From Hydractinia symbiolongicarpus (taxonomy: Eukaryota > Cnidaria > Hydrozoa > Anthoathecata > Hydractiniidae), in NCBI RefSeq assembly GCF_029227915.1, contig NC_079881.1:5518001-5582000 (forward strand): DNA of 64,000 nt, read 5' to 3'. This document shows, piece by piece, positions 23,301 to 35,656 of this stretch (position 1 is the stretch's first letter; every line of letters begins with the position of its first letter). The notes beneath the pieces were generated by a model that ran no database searches, was not told where the DNA came from, and saw nothing but the letters and a program-made list of their open reading frames with translations. The position numbers and the translations under genes were made by a program.

Positions 23301-23804
23301 TTAAGCACATTGATCATAAATGGCTTTTATCTGTTTTTTCATAGAGTCGTATGTGAGGGAAGGAACCGTAGCACGTGTTAGTTCACGTGTAGCTTTCGGT
23401 ACATGTGCATTTTTTAGTAGTTGATATGCAAGAACTGCAGTTGGTAACTCAATTTTAAAACTCTTAAGTTTTTGATTCAACTGTTCAAATTCATTTACAT
23501 AATCACCAATCGACATTGTCTTGGAACGGTGAAAGGTCTCAAATTTTTCGTAAGCATTGAACATTGCTTGATCTTCAGTAATGCCATATAGTTCTTTTAT
23601 TTTATTAACAAGTTTATTTAAACCATCTTCTTCATTCAATTCTTCTTTCGTTAAGGCTGACGTACTTCTGAATTTAAACTCAAATAAACAACTGGTCCTT
23701 GTTTCTTCTTTGGAAGTTCTGTAACTACTTCCCATAAAATCCCCATCTTCAGAAAATTGGGGCAATCCATACTTTTGTGCCATCATGATTGTTCCAGTTG
23801 CCAT
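23301..23804 (-). pseudogene. copia Gag capsid region
   Basis: ATG at 23804; 167 codons to a TAA at 23303-23301. The frame contains FETFHRSKTMSIGDYVNEFE and LPTAVLAYQLLKNA, typical of copia Gag (UBN2/retrotrans_gag type helical domain). It is in the same frame as the downstream zinc knuckle and protease, so the TAA truncates a fused Gag-Pol frame. Whether it is a mutation or a readthrough site cannot be told; the other damage favours mutation. Confidence 0.8.
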
Positions 23805-23816
23805 CTTCTTAACTAG

Positions 23817-23828
23817 CCTCTGCTACCA
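23817..23828 (-). other. Primer-binding site (initiator tRNA-Met)
   Basis: The minus strand reads TGGTAGCAGAGG, complementary to the 3' end of eukaryotic initiator tRNA-Met (CCTCTGCTACCA). It starts 3 bases after the end of the 5' LTR. Confidence 0.9.
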
Positions 23829-23831
23829 GAA

Positions 23832-23899
23832 TGTGAATAGATCTTTATTCTTAATTATGGCATAAAGCCGTACATATAAACCTAATGAACATAATGACA
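23832..23899 (-). repeat. 5' LTR of the copia element (68 bp)
   Basis: Direct repeat of 18265-18341, about 93% identical apart from one 9-base gap. It is followed by the target duplication TATAC at 23900-23904. The length is very small for a copia LTR. Confidence 0.85.
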
Positions 23900-24225
23900 T
23901 ATACTACTAATTTATTCTTAATATTCCCGGAAATAAGGGGCGGGATAGTAAATTCTACCGAAATTTTGCAGTTTTTTTTTTTTTTTTTTTTTAATAAGGC
24001 ATGGAGCATTTACAGCGAACGCTATTCTGATGATTCCGTCAACTATTGTTTTTTCTCATCAACATTTTCTGGTGGTTCTCAACCAAGACTACTCGTTCTG
24101 TCATAGTACTGCCGGTTCGCTGCTGGTTCTCTGGTTGTTCTACGGAGATTGGTGGTTCGCTGCTTGTTCTGTGGTGGTTCTGCGGAGACTAGTCGTTACC
24201 TGTTTTAGTTATTACGGAAGTGGGA

Positions 24226-27200
24226 GCATTGTCCATATTTTTACAACATTTGTATCTGAGGAATAAAAAAAGGGCATGGCATGATTTACATAACTTAGGC
24301 ATAGCCAAGGATCATTGGACCTTGTTTAATGAAATTGGTATTCAAAAGTATAGATTTCATTGCAATTACAGTGGGACCACTTATCACAATAATTGCTTAA
24401 AATTGCATGTCTGTTGTTTTTAACTGGTTTTCCACACACACTACAGGGAAACTGTATCATTTACACTTTAAACAGAAAAAGTAACAAATAATAAATCGAC
24501 AAAAAATCGAAAGTAAAAGCGATCACAGAAAATGAGAAAAAAAGAGAAGATAAAAAACATCTACTTACAAGAATTACTCCTGGCACCATTTTAAACTGGA
24601 GTTATTACGATAGCAGAGAAGCAGTGATGGGGCCGTTAAGATTGTACCCTTGGAACATCTCATTTAACTGGGATTTATTAAAGATCAAAACTAAAGAGGC
24701 GTCTAGGGCCTCAATCTTGACAGTCCCACCAGTGAATCAGAACTAGAGATAAGACTGTCACTGTATAACATATGCACATTGTACCAGGAATTCCATGAAA
24801 AAAACAACACGAATGAACCTATATTTGTTAATTTGCGCATGCAATTTTTTATTTTTTATTATTCACTTATGGAGTGGTTTAAAAGTGTTAATATATTAAC
24901 GAAACACATTGCTTTGTCGTTAGAAGTAACCTATAGCAAATATATACTGCAGGAATACATGACAAAGGGAGGGCTATGTCATACCATGTTGTATTCACTG
25001 CGATCATCTACTATTTTGTTTGCTATGTCCATCCGCCCCTCCACATGGCCGCAGACTATATTTTTACGGCAAGTGATATTTTCTCCGTAACGATTGTGTT
25101 TTTTACTAAAAGACATTTTTTTTAAACTTCAGTTCCATTTCGATCTTTTGCTCCATACAATTCTTTTTTTGTACGCAGCGTGTCCATAGATGTTTTAAAA
25201 AAGATGATATTTCCAATTACTTTTAATTTTTTTTTATAATTTTTTAGAATTTGTGCATATAATGTTTACAAAATCAAGATTTTTAATTTTAAAAATGTTA
25301 CCACAAGATTTTTAGTTGTGTAAATTCTCAGTGATCTGCTGTTATAAGACCAAAAAGTAACTTTTTGAGGAAAATTATGATTATTGGTATAATTTTCATA
25401 TAAAAATTGATTCTTCCAGGATGCAATTTCTGGCAACAATAAATTTTTAACTGTTAAACGTCATAATACGTAATAAAGCCATGCTATTAATAGTATACAT
25501 TAACTCTGGAAATTTGCTATTAAAAAGTTTAAATTGATATGTTTTTTTCGGTTATCTGTTGAATAATAATTTTATAAAAAAATTAAAATATTTTTTTGAG
25601 AAAAACGTTAGTTTTTAAAATCTGATGTGGTGAAAAGTAGGCCAGAGTTGATTTTTTATATAAACAATACTTTTTTTAAATATATTTTCTATCAACATAA
25701 AAGGTAGCTAATTCCATACTGAATACATGTTCCAAAAGAGCTAGTGCATTTGCATTTATTGTTGAAAAAAGAGGCAGTGTATGGCATCTTTTCAAAGATA
25801 TCTGAGTTAAGCATATAATTAACTTTTTGTAGCCTGAGCTAGATTGAATTTTGTTAACGAATTATTTTAATCTTATTTTTTAAAGCAAGAAGAATAGTGT
25901 TGTGTGCTCACTTAGTAGTAAGAATGCTTTGTCTTAAAAAGTTGTTTTTTACATTTATGATACATTTATCTTTGATGTTAACATGCTTTATTAAATAAAA
26001 TACCAGTTAATTGAAATACAATTGCTCAGAAGATATTTTTTGTCTTGTATGAAAGAAATTTGTGAATACTTTAAGGCAAGAAATTCTATTGTTTTTTGCT
26101 CACGTGATCAGTATTGAGAAATCTTTAATGTTAGATGTGGTCATGCTGGCTTTATGTTTATTGGTTGATTTTAATTCGGTTTTGCACTGGAAAATTATTA
26201 AATAAGAAACTCAATTTTAATATCTCGAAGAAAACTTAGTTAACTAGGCTAGAAATGTCTGAAATCTGGACAATCCTTGTTAAGTTGAGACAGTGTAGAG
26301 ATATTGCTAACTTGATACCATAATTATTCAAATAAGTAGTCAAATTTTTATTCAGTATATTGACTTTCAGGAGGGTCACATTATATGTACAGGTAATATT
26401 GCCAGTTGAAATACCCCTCTCTCTTCAGTGAGCTAATTTCCTACCTTTTTTTATTATTGACTTGTGTTGAAAAATTGAACAAGCAACACCAAATTTCGAA
26501 AAATTTTATGACCCATTTCAATTTATTACCACCCCTCATATTAATAATTAATAGCTTTTTCTGCTATGGAACTTATTATGCCAATAATGCAAACAAGCTT
26601 CACAGAGTAATTTATTTATTTATCATAAAGATTTACACTTTAGTAATAAGTTACTGCTATAATTGCGTGTTCTGATAAAGAAACCGACAAAGACATACGT
26701 ATATATAACAAAAAATATACATTGTGACTGAAACAAATAACATAGAAAAACAAAAAATTGAATAACACTTTAGTCTGTAAACTAAACTCATTTCTCCCTT
26801 TTTGATATTTTTCAATAAGAGAAGCGTACAAAAAAATTATAGGGCAATAGCGAAAGCAGGGAAGAAAGACAGGTATTCTTTCTAATACCACTCTTGAAAG
26901 ACTCAAAGATAGGAGTGTTTAAGTAGACGAATCAAGGGTCAAACATACACCGAGAAACAAAATTATAAAAATATCAAAATAATAAAAATTATTTGCAATT
27001 AAAATGACTTATGACTCTATTTCTAAAATCTGCGACTGAACCTGTTACCGTATCTCTATGGGCAGTGTATTGAAAATTTTTACATCCGTTATAGAAAAGA
27101 AGCCAGATTATTTTGCGAGCTTAAGTTTCACTTTAGGAATAAATAACACTATAGAGTTTTGACAAGTATTTTGACAATGGATTATAACTCTCTAGATCTT

Positions 27201-28410
27201 TACAAATATTACAACCTAAACATTTCTTTACAAATCCAAAAACATAGTTCAAGTCCAAATCCAGTAAGGTATTTCCAAAATCAAAAATTTCTCTCTAAAG
27301 TAAAGTATAATCCAAGTTTAAAATCCAATGCCAATATGTTTATAATGCACAAAGTAGCTACACAATTTTAAATATCTAAATATAAAATGAAGTTACCTTT
27401 AACCAAGCATTAATTACTAATTACAGCCTTATAGCTAGCTACAGTACAGTGTCCTAAAAGCATTTTTGGGAGACCTAGCTAGTTTAAAGGCTTTTAGGAT
27501 ATATTAAGTTGCCTTTATTGTACAAAAAGAAATTAAAAGTACAAATAAGTGCCTAATAAAAGTTTTTTTCAAAATATATATCATAAAATTAGTATCACAA
27601 AGATAAAAACAGATATCAAAAATCAAAACTGTCCTGCCGCCAGCAGTTTCACAAGGCAAATGACTGAATAAACGTGAAGTCCAAAGTTCAACTTGCACCA
27701 CCGAGTTCCGCAAATTCATAATGGCGCATAATCTCCGAAATGGTCTATTCAGAGCTATACGCTATCTTGTGAACTGCCTTGGTCAATTAGTGTTACTAAA
27801 AAACCTTTTAGAAATAACTCAACAAATTTTCCTGTTTTGCAAAAAAAATGCTACAGTACTATTTCTTTTTAGGAGTCGAATTACACGCAATATTAGCTAA
27901 ATCAAATTCTATTTACCCTATTATTAACTAATAGCTATTTTCAACCGGTTATGAGAAAGTCGTAGCGTTCAATGGCTAGAGAGCTTTAAGAACGGGCCTT
28001 GTACAGCGCAATATAACTTAACTTCGTAGCAACCATATCGTCGTTATAAATGTAGACAATTAACATTGCCGGTAAAACGTGAAAGATGCAGTCATAACTC
28101 AATTTTATATAGCTAGTTACATTATATTAATAACTATGTTTCTCCGAATAGTTTATTTATTTATTTATTCATTTTTTATTCATTCATTTATTTATAATGA
28201 ATATTTATACAGTATAAAACATCGTCTGCTATTGAAATGTGTGCTATAAATATTAGCAATATTAGTTTTTCTAACAGCTACGAACAAAAAAAGTCCATAT
28301 ACTTTTTTATCATTGTTGTCATGAGGTTTTAGTTTTAAAAATATTAAAAGTTCAAAATCAAATTACACTGCTTCCTATAAACAGCAAAAAAAACATGACA
28401 CACAATTATT
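24226..28410. other. AT-rich non-coding region
   Basis: No conserved coding signature was seen. ORFs at 24779-25090, 26406-26675 and 26906-26640 are Phe/Ile/Leu-rich, as expected by chance in AT-rich DNA. At 27719-27721 two divergent ATG codons (minus-strand MNLRNSVVQVELW, plus-strand MAHNLRNGLFRAIRYL of 59 codons) face away from each other in a slightly GC-richer patch; neither is supported by splice or polyadenylation signals. Confidence 0.35.
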
Positions 28411-28414
28411 TTTC

Positions 28415-29790
28415 TAAAATATCGTTTTTATTTGTGTATGGATAGTTATCCAAATCTACTGTTTGTTTTAATATCTCTCCTTTGATAAATGTATGTATAG
28501 GTGTCCCACATTCCAGCAAACTTACTGTGTTAAGATAAAAAATAAAGTATTCCATGAATTGAGCTGTTAGAACATCTAATTTATTATTTTGTACAAGCGT
28601 ATTTGCGACTTTTTTCCAAAATCTCCTTTTTAGTGGTGTATGGATGGGCATCAAAAATCACTCCTTGTTTAGTGTCTAGCATAAAGTTTTCTACCAGGTT
28701 GGCGTGCTGAATATTTTAATTCGCGAGAAGGGTAAATTAAAAAAATGCGTTTTTTAAATGATGCATGTATATCGATAGAATCTCTATTTTTATAAGGTAT
28801 GGATGGATCTCTCATTTTCTTAGTTGTTTACTGAGGAGAACTAATGTTGTATACACAGGTCTGCTACGACATGCTGTATGTTTTTTCCGCCTGAAGGAAG
28901 GTTTTGCAAAATATCCTTTTAATATTGTATGGTGGTATGAATCAGTCTCCCCCGTTCCTGCTTCTTACTGAGTGGGATAAAGTCTTCCTGTGAATTCACA
29001 TGTTAGGACATTTGATATTATCTAAATCTCCTTTTTAGTAGTGTATGGATGGATATCTAACTTTTTATTCAGCGTGAAAAGCAACTTCCAAAATTCTCAT
29101 TTTAAATGATGTATGGATGGGTCTCACACTCACGTGCCTGTTTTCTGAGTGAAATAAAGTCTCGAATTGGCCGACCAAGAGATTTAATACTTCACCTTTC
29201 GCGATGTCGTTTTTATCAGATCTCTTTGTTAGGTTGTATTGCAGGATCTTTTGCTCCCTTGCCTGTTTACAGAGTAGAAGAAAGGTTTTTTTATTTGCTT
29301 ACTAGAACATTGAACATTTCATTTGGTGCGAGAGAGCTTTAACAAAATCTTTGATGTATGCACATGCAATGATATACGCACGCGTGTGCTACTCGCCCTT
29401 TCGATTTTTGAATAGAAAAAAGTGATCGTTTGACGTTTTTTTATTCTGTTCTTTTTTTATATTGCGTAAGGTTATTCCCCAAATTGAATTGATAGGTTTC
29501 GCTACTTGTCTAATTGTTTTTTAATCAGAATAAGCTTTTCCTTGTTTAGCTTCACAATACATTCAATATCGTATTTATTGCGGGAATAGTTTCCTAAATT
29601 TTGTTTTTAGTATTGTATGTGTAGGTATGGATGGGCCTGGCTACTTGCCTAAATATTTACCCTAATAGGACATCTTCCCCTATTACTTAATTCAGTTCGC
29701 TTGCTTGTGTATTGACTAGAATGAAGTTTCCCCTTGCTTTTTTGTACAGCATGCGTTTTCGAACAAGCTCGTTAAAATTTAGAACAGTTG
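28415..29790 (+). repeat. Diverged tandem repeat with TGTATGGATGG motif
   Basis: At least eight irregular copies share the pattern CAAAAT-TCCTTTTTAGT-GTGTATGGATGG followed by a TCTCAC and CTGAGTG-ATAAAGT region. Motif positions are near 28436, 28638, 28798, 28924, 29042, 29109, 29225 and 29620, with spacings of about 70-200 bp. ORFs in it look incidental. Confidence 0.6.
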
Positions 29791-32700
29791 TACACGTTTC
29801 ATGTGATCAAAATCGACCTTAAATGTTAATTCAAGATATTTAGTAGGCCTAAAATTTTAAATTTTGTTCAAGGATGAATTTCACGTTGCAAAATATTAAA
29901 TGCGTACGATCATGGATGGAGGCGTTGTTTTATAAATGGCAAGCATATGCTATAACCCATTGGGTAATTCATTACTCTGCAAGTAATAAAAGAGAAACAG
30001 TTACATTAATACATGTAGTCATGCTGTCGAGCATGGTGATACATACTAACTTTTTGTTGCCCTTCCCTGACCTCTTCCCAGACCTCTTCCCAGGTTAACT
30101 TGTATTATGTTTCATAAGTACAACGTCGTCCCGGGTCTAGGTTGTATTTAAATTAACGTGAATTTTTTAAAAAATTTGCCTAAAAAGCAAAAATAGCCGA
30201 ATACCAGTTGGCTGCAACAAAAGTTTTCAAATAGCTGGCTACACCCTTTACTTTAATAAAAACTTTGGCGAAGTCTAAAGTTTGTTAATTCAAGGAGACA
30301 ACAGTTTCAATAAACCTGTAATACTTAGCTAGGGTTTTTAACTCACAATTAATTTTGTAACAACAAGCTTTATGATGTGTTTTTATTTGAAGTGACATTG
30401 AATTTTGTGAATTCCAAGCAAATGTCTATTGTTGTAAAACCATGAAAGTTATTGGTTCGAATCCAATCCATCTTTGAAGGTGGTAGTTCAAATGGAAGAA
30501 CAACATGGTGTGCAGTAATTAGTTTCATACTGCAACAAACAATAATCCAAATCAATTCAAAATTTAAAATTCATACAGTTATACCCTTTTTCCGTCTCTT
30601 TGTGTGCAAAATTGCGGTGAACAGAATAAGCTCCATTAATCTACAAAAAAATCGAAGGTTCAATTCGATATCGGGGTATTTTAATTATTTTTAATTGCCA
30701 TTACTAATAAGAACCGCCGTACGCTTTGTTACGCAATCTTTTGTAACCACATCATCAAGTTCTATCCATGCCAGTACCGATAAGTAACGATATGGATGAA
30801 ATTCTTATTTATCTTTTGCAGCTTTTTTAAAATGGAAACAAATCAGAAATTTAAGCTCTTCGAATTTTCTATCGTGATTAATCAAAAGTTAATGGTTCGA
30901 CAACGAAGATTTGAACAGTCAGATTTAAATAGTAAAGTTGTTGGGTTGGGTTTTGACAAGGTTTAAAATGTCCTCGTTATGACTTTTTTGACTTCTAAGG
31001 GCTTTGTTTTTACAACATCCTCACTATAAAAAACGGACAATATATCGATAATGTAGAATGGATATTATGTCCATATGCACTGGAATGAACGGGCTTCTAA
31101 ATATTGATATATTGACCATATGTATAAAAAATGGATATAATGATGATTTTTTCAGGAGATCCAAGAATCCATATAATGTAGAGACCTGGTGACCATGTCA
31201 GGGCGGAGCGCATCGCTTCTGCGTCTATCCGCTGCACTGCAGGGCGCTCCGCGGTTTACGGACTACTGCATCCTTGTTCCCCACCCTCTACCCTGTTTTC
31301 AGACAAGGAAATATAACACTAAGATTTATTTATTTACGCCATCATCGGTATCTACAAACTTGAGAAGCCGTCACTTACACTAGACAGCAGAGGCTGTAGC
31401 CAGGATACCCAGCTCAACCTTCCACAACATTTCATATTATAATTTATGGCTGGCCTAGTTATTTAAGCTTTCTTTTATAGAGAAAGAAAAAATTATTATA
31501 AGGGTGGTTTGAAGGGACAACGCTGGGTCTCCTGGCCAAATTTATGGCTAGACAGACTGAAAGCCTTTGGAGATGGCCAGCCAGTTAGGCGTGTACAAGA
31601 GTTATCTCACCTTCTTTTTTGCCTCCAGCGGTGAGTTAAGGGGCCATTAATTCATACTGTATATTTTACCGTGGTCACTCACAAACAGAGTTGTTTGCCA
31701 TGGTATAGACAACCGCACCAAACTAAATTGCTTAAAAAGGATAACTATCATAACACAGGAACTCACAGTAGAGTACTAAACACAAAGTAAAAGGCTAAGA
31801 GTATAAAATATCAATTGTTTAATAACAATCTATGAAGTTTTCTATAATGGAGGATCATTTGAGACTTAATTAATCAGCATCAGATAGTTTGTTGGGAAAG
31901 GTTGCTGAATATTGTTTCATTATTTAAAAAAATGAACGCCGAGCGAATGTAGATTGAAGGTGTTGTATATCTAGGTAGCTTGTGAGTGAAGTGCAGAAAA
32001 ATTATATTTCGAGCTAAAAATGATTCCTTCCTGACCAATATAGTGAATTTCAAAAGGAATAATTGAAACAAGAACGTGTTGAAATTTCAACAAGACGTAT
32101 GATATACGCAAACAACCTCGCCAAAAAAGTGTATAAAAAGCTGAAGTTAGACACGACATATTTTGCTATTCGGATAGGCAATAATATTGATAGAAAATTT
32201 CTCGAAATTTCAATTTTAGTTAGGTCAGTCTGTAAACACGTCCTCGCGGGCGAGATAGTAAAAAGAAAAAAAAAGTAAAAATAGTTACCAAGATGAGATT
32301 TGAACACACGACTACTCCCGTGTCGGTGCTCAGAGAGGCAAAAATTTCCATTCTTGTAGGACACATTTGCGTTTTAATACAAGCTCACGAGCTTGTAATA
32401 AACACATTGAAAATGTGTATGTACTTTTCATGAAACAATCGCATAATGGTGCCATGGCGAAAATTTATCTCACGAAATTTAATTTCACTTTTCGAAATTC
32501 TTCTTCAATTCAATTCAATCTTGCAAAGTTTCTATGATTAAAGTAGGTAAGATATATTCTATCATCTGAATATATCTTCTCTCTGAAAAAGATCTAGCAA
32601 AATGGGAAAGTTGCTCCGTGAAAAATTTAAAAATAACAACAGCTAGCGAAAAGGACAACGACACCTTATTTCATGGGCAGAAGCAATGCATATAAGGACA

Positions 32701-33124
32701 AACAAGAAACAAAGAAGGCAGATAATAAAAGGAGAATTGAATTACATAGTATGTAAATCTGTGGAGACTCTGATAAAAATTATAAATGTTGAAAATTATA
32801 TTGTATGGTAGTAAAACTTGAGAGCCAATACTGTTTATGTATAAAATAGAAGTAGAGGGTTTAAATTTTACAACGAATGCTTGATGCTGAAATATTTTAC
32901 TCAATGTGTTTTTATTTCTAAATATATACAGTATTAGGATATGGTTATTAGAATTAGGGAACATACTATATTTTTATCTCAAAATATACAGATTTTTTTG
33001 GCTTGATATTCAAAAACATTTTGTCTGTTGTTTTGAATTTTGGATAGTGAAACAAACTCCAATACATTTTTGTTGATGCATGTTGTGTCATCATACTTTA
33101 TTTTTTACTTTTTCATATTTGAAG
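29791..33124. other. Mostly non-coding region
   Basis: No confident gene was found. A perfect T-arm-like sequence (ATTGG, TTCGAAT, CCAAT) lies at about 30447-30463 without a matching acceptor or D-arm. A GC-rich patch at 31195-31265 has short inverted GCGCTCCG. On the minus strand near 32365-32285 a GTGTTCAAATCTC box resembles a tRNA B-box and may mark an old SINE. Confidence 0.3.
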
Positions 33125-33244
33125 GAACACATTCAATTAGCATTGGATTTATTGGCTACAATGCCGCCATCACAAAACAGTTCTCAACTATGGGTAGACT
33201 TCATGAAGTGTCATCCCAATGGATGGAAAATACCGGAATTGATG
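33125..33244 (+). CDS. Isolated exon of an unidentified gene
   Basis: Forty codons sit between acceptor TTCATATTTGAAG and donor GATG|GTAAGT, phase 0 on both sides. The peptide includes HIQLALDLLATMPPSQNSSQ and MKCHPNGWKIPELM, which reads like genuine protein. A nearby ORF (33416-33628) has a coiled-coil-like stretch ELELLKRCEEEVGILKKEMS, reminiscent of Kyakuja-Dileera-Zisupton transposases, but the join is not resolved. Family assignment is uncertain. Confidence 0.35.
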
Positions 33245-34850
33245 GTAAGTAGAATTGTTGTTACATTTCTTGACACTTCGTATATCACGATTTTACATTT
33301 ATTGTGAAAACATTCGGATAGAGGTACTGTAGGGCTCAAAAAATAGTGGCAACAACGAAAATATTGTTACACAAAAATATCTCCCAATATATACTACATC
33401 GTATTTTTTAAAGGATTGTCGATGAAATTTAAAAGAGTTGTTCTGATTGAATTAGAGCTGTTGAAAAGATGTGAAGAAGAAGTCGGCATACTCAAAAAAG
33501 AAATGTCTAGCTACTTGCTTCCTTTTTGCTGCTTGAAGAAACTCTTTACGTTAAGATTTCAATCAAGAACTACGATATTTTCGATTCTCACTTTTACCAC
33601 ACGCTTGTCCTATTCGTACGGAGATTAGAAGACAATGTGAAAGTGCGCGAAAAAACTATAAAAACCCAATTAAAATTAATGTGACGTGACGGGTCTCCAT
33701 CTCCGAGACGGATCTTCATCGTTTATGTTCAAAACAGTTTTCTTCTTCTCCTCCTCACTCACTCCACGCAGCATGTTCTATTGTTTGTAATCAATTTATA
33801 TTATCAACTTGTGTCAAGTCATTAAAATATGTTTCTGAACTATAAAGGGAATAAAGAAATTGAGTTTGTTCCAAAGTCTTTTAGCCCGCATTCATTTCAT
33901 TCTACTTCAATCAAAACTATTAGCTGTATACTATTTCAACTATTTGTAGAATATATTTTTTTAACAAGTACTTATTTGCTTCTTATAATAATACAAGATG
34001 TATAGTATACATAAAACTAGCTCACCTCATACGTGGCACTGTATTATATATATTCATTTGTGGAATTAAAATGGAAATCAATCACAATGGGCTATCAAAC
34101 AGAAAGTGAATGTTTCAAAATATCATTCCAGGCATGCTATGTAATATATTAAAAAGGATGGCCACAAGCTTGATCATATTTTTTTTGAAGTAATCACATA
34201 AAAAACTTTCTAGATTAACAAAAAGCAATATATAAAGAAGTAGTAATCTTCTTGTGAAACATTCTGTGATGCCACAGATGCTAATGGTTTTGACTTTCGT
34301 AGTGCATGAGCATATTTTTTGAAAAAAATAATTATTTGAGGAAACTACAAAGAAAAATTGAGTTACTGTCAGTACATTTATATACATTATGAGAACCATC
34401 ATAAAACCATTCAATAAACCTGAAAGTATAATTCATAACTTCAGTCTATGAAATACACAAACACATTTCATCAAGAAACTACAACTACAAACTACAATCG
34501 TTCAATATATATTAACAATTGTTTCACAAAAAAAACGGATTCTTCTATATTCGAAAGCATAACAGATTAATCCTTAACGAAGACGACGTGATACACGTTT
34601 GCCTAAAGTTCATTCCAGTATATGTTAACAAGTTTTAATGTTGTGAAACAAAAAAAGGTTTCGTTCAACCAAGAGATAATCGCTATGTACAAAAGTATTC
34701 AGGCCTCAATTCATCGAAACAAGACAAGTAGAGTTCGTATATGTGATAATACATTAGACACAATTCATTTCCGGCCAAAATTAAGCGAAACGAGAAAAAT
34801 CTGCAGGGCTTAACTGATAATGCCATAGACAAGTGCCGACTTCGGTGTTA
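33245..34850. other. AT-rich region with one coiled-coil ORF
   Basis: Apart from the ORF 33416-33628 noted with the exon at 33125, nothing coding was recognised. Confidence 0.3.
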
Positions 34851-35390
34851 TGAAAGGCCCAATTCACCAAAACAACGGAACCTGCTATGTATGGATTGCT
34901 TCTAGAAACAGGACCATTTTCCTAAATTTTTTTTTAACGACCTAGCTCACCGAAACAATCAAATCTATTATGTACGGATTCCTTTTAAAAACAGGATCCT
35001 TTTTCTGAATGTTTACCAATGGCTCAATTGACCGAAATAACCGAATCTGTGATGTATGAATTGCTTTTAGAAACAGAAGCTTTTTCGTGAATGCTTAACA
35101 ATGGGCCAATCCACCGAAACAACTGAATCTGTGATGTATGGATTGCTTCTAGAAACAGGAGCTCTTTCCTGAATGATTATCAAAGGTCTAATTTGCGGAA
35201 ATAACTGTATCTCTTACTTATCAGAGGCTCGATTTACCAACATAACCGAATGTGTTATGTATGGATTGCTTTTAAAATCGGGAATTCTCACCTGAATATT
35301 TTGTGAAGGCAATTTTGCAAATGTTAGACAACTTTATGTGTATGGATTGCTCCTGACTTGCCAATTCTTTCCTAACTTTTTTGTTAAAGC
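34850..35390 (+). repeat. About 82-bp tandem repeat, six copies
   Basis: The motif ATGTATGGATTGCTTCTAG recurs near 34886, 34970, 35052, 35133, 35257 and 35338; spacings are 84, 82, 81, 124 and 81 bp. Between them run GAAACAGGAGC, CTTTCCTGAATG and CCACCGAAACAAC-like segments. It ends about 250 bp upstream of the Penelope-like element. Confidence 0.75.
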
Positions 35391-35656
35391 CTTACAGATG
35401 TAAATTTCTTCCGCCCTTAAAGGAAATAAAAATCTGATATTAAAGTACCACATCAAATGCGGTTGATTAACAATTAATATTAAAAATCAAATAGAAGAAT
35501 AATTTTAACAAAAGAGCTTTGGCTCTTTTGGGATAAGGCAGTTTAGAAGGGGATTAAACACAAGACGACGATAAACATTTGCGTAGATATTTACGCTCCA
35601 TCTTATAATACAACCACTATGTATATAACACCAAATGTCAATAAGAAAACAAATTA

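Larger units (their letters stand above)
18260..23904 (-). mobile_element. Ty1/copia retrotransposon, complete but decayed
   Basis: The element is bounded by direct repeats at 18265-18341 and 23832-23899 and by a 5-bp target duplication TATAC (18260-18264, 23900-23904). Both repeats start TG and end CA. A primer-binding site complementary to initiator tRNA-Met lies 3 bases inside the 5' LTR. Order on the minus strand is gag, protease, integrase, reverse transcriptase, RNase H, which is the copia order. The coding region is broken by two in-frame stops, at least four frameshifts and a 1.1-kb insertion. The HVDD form of the polymerase motif resembles GalEa-type copia elements of marine animals; this is tentative. 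Confidence 0.9.
17622..24225. mobile_element. Mutator-like (MULE-type) element, interrupted by a copia element
   Basis: Inverted ends GTAATAACTAAAACAGG lie at 17632 and, inverted, at 24215. The similarity continues for roughly 100 bp in a block of short AGAACC/CAGCAG motifs. The same 9-mer GAAGTGGGA flanks both sides (17622-17630 and 24217-24225), which fits the 9-bp target duplications of Mutator elements. Without the copia insertion the element is about 0.95 kb and has no transposase, so it is non-autonomous. The inner part includes a poly-T run near 23970-23991. Confidence 0.7.

Noticed and set aside
30447-30463. tRNA T-arm (GGTTCGAATCC) as a tRNA gene
   Set aside because: No matching acceptor stem, D-arm or anticodon arm within 80 bases upstream.
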